A stretch of DNA of 6,511 nt, taken from contig UROM01000100.1 of assembly GCA_900549455.1 (NCBI GenBank), forward strand, positions 1 to 6,511, written 5' to 3'. How positions within the stretch are numbered: position 1 is the stretch's first letter; every line of letters starts with the position of its first letter. The notes under the pieces are model-generated. The model was not told the origin of the DNA. It searched no databases and worked only from the letters and a program-made list of their open reading frames with translations. Made by a program: the position numbers and the translations under genes. The DNA comes from an uncultured Collinsella sp. (GTDB taxonomy: Bacteria > Actinomycetota > Coriobacteriia > Coriobacteriales > Coriobacteriaceae). This document shows, in pieces, positions 6,126 to 6,511 of the stretch.

Positions 6126-6511
6126 TTAGTGGCGCTTGCGGGTGGCCGTTGCCTTACGGACGGAGGTCTTCTTGGTCGGAGCCTTTTCCTCGGCCGGAGC
6201 GGCGGGGGAGACCGGGGCCTCCTTGGCGGGCTCTGCCTTTGTCGTAGCCTTTGGAGCGGTCTTGACCTCGGCGGCCTTCGGCGCCGGCTTGGCCTTTACT
6301 GACGGCTTTTCCTCGGCCTTAGCCTCTGCCTTGGGAGCAGCGGCCTTGGTCGTGGCCTTTTTGGCCGTCGTGGTAGTGCGCTTGCGCGTGGTAGTCTTGG
6401 CAGCCGGCTTTGCCTCGACAGCTGCCTCGGCCTTGGACTCGGAGGGCGTCTCCTCGACTTTGCCGGCCGGCTTTGCGGCGGCCTTCGTCGTAGCAGTTTT
6501 CGTGGTCGTCG
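6126..6511 (-). CDS. Lys/Ala-rich histone-H1-like C-terminal tail (5' partial)
   Basis: The last 127 codons of a minus-strand gene are present, ending RKATATRKRH before the TAA at 6126-6128. The start lies beyond the window edge. The sequence is almost wholly Lys, Ala, Thr, Pro and Glu, with recurrent motifs such as ATTKAA, AEEKPSVKAK, KPAAKTTTRKR and APKATTKAE. There are no hydrophobic stretches or aromatic residues, so the tail is disordered and strongly basic. Such tails occur on nucleoid proteins (actinobacterial HU/HupB, histone-H1-like proteins) and on some RNA- or ribosome-associated proteins. DNA or RNA binding is therefore likely, but the parent protein cannot be named from the tail alone. 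The coding frame is convincing: it has GC-rich third positions and no stops, and it is followed by a strong terminator. Confidence 0.82.
   Translation of the reverse strand, partial: TTTKTATTKAAAKPAGKVEETPSESKAEAAVEAKPAAKTTTRKRTTTTAKKATTKAAAPKAEAKAEEKPSVKAKPAPKAAEVKTAPKATTKAEPAKEAPVSPAAPAEEKAPTKKTSVRKATATRKRH

Overview
The window looks like the start of a draft or metagenome contig from a high-GC gut actinobacterium of the Coriobacteriia, most likely Collinsella or a close relative. This is inferred from the fmt-rsmB gene pair, the GC-rich codon use, and a large fused alpha-glucan enzyme. I have no database match to confirm the genus. The first 48 bases are not biological: they are Illumina Nextera i7 adapter sequence ending in the Tn5 mosaic end. 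Genomic sequence begins at about base 49.

Layout. The left part (49-1591, + strand) holds the 3' end of fmt (methionyl-tRNA formyltransferase) and the complete rsmB/sun gene (16S rRNA m5C methyltransferase), coupled by an ATGA stop/start overlap. They form a translation and ribosome-modification operon. A gene-free 481-base gap follows (1592-2072). It holds two direct copies of a ~71-bp hairpin repeat bracketing a 132-nt structured element (1756-1887), then the terminator of the convergent gene. The middle part (2073-5694, - strand) holds a 78-aa FmdB-type zinc-ribbon protein downstream of a 1098-aa fusion protein, with a hairpin between the two genes. The fusion joins a GH13 neopullulanase-like alpha-amylase half to a GH77 4-alpha-glucanotransferase (MalQ) half, both with intact catalytic residues. 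It is probably a one-polypeptide machine for cytoplasmic breakdown of maltodextrin or glycogen.

Upstream of the fusion gene lies a relatively AT-rich gene-free stretch (5695-6056). It holds a plausible promoter with an overlapping palindrome, and a second 132-nt element (5902-6033). The right edge (6126-6511, - strand) is the C-terminal end of a very Lys/Ala/Thr/Pro-rich, histone-H1-like tail. A strong hairpin terminator follows that gene.

The most interesting observation is the pair of 132-nt intergenic elements. They have exactly the same length and a 13-bp closing stem at identical positions. The core block GCAGGTAGA sits at the same offset, as does the upstream box CAAAAGTA. Yet their stems differ at five base pairs, all by compensatory changes. 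This is what a conserved structured RNA or DNA element family looks like, and neither copy fits a gene or an ordinary transposon.
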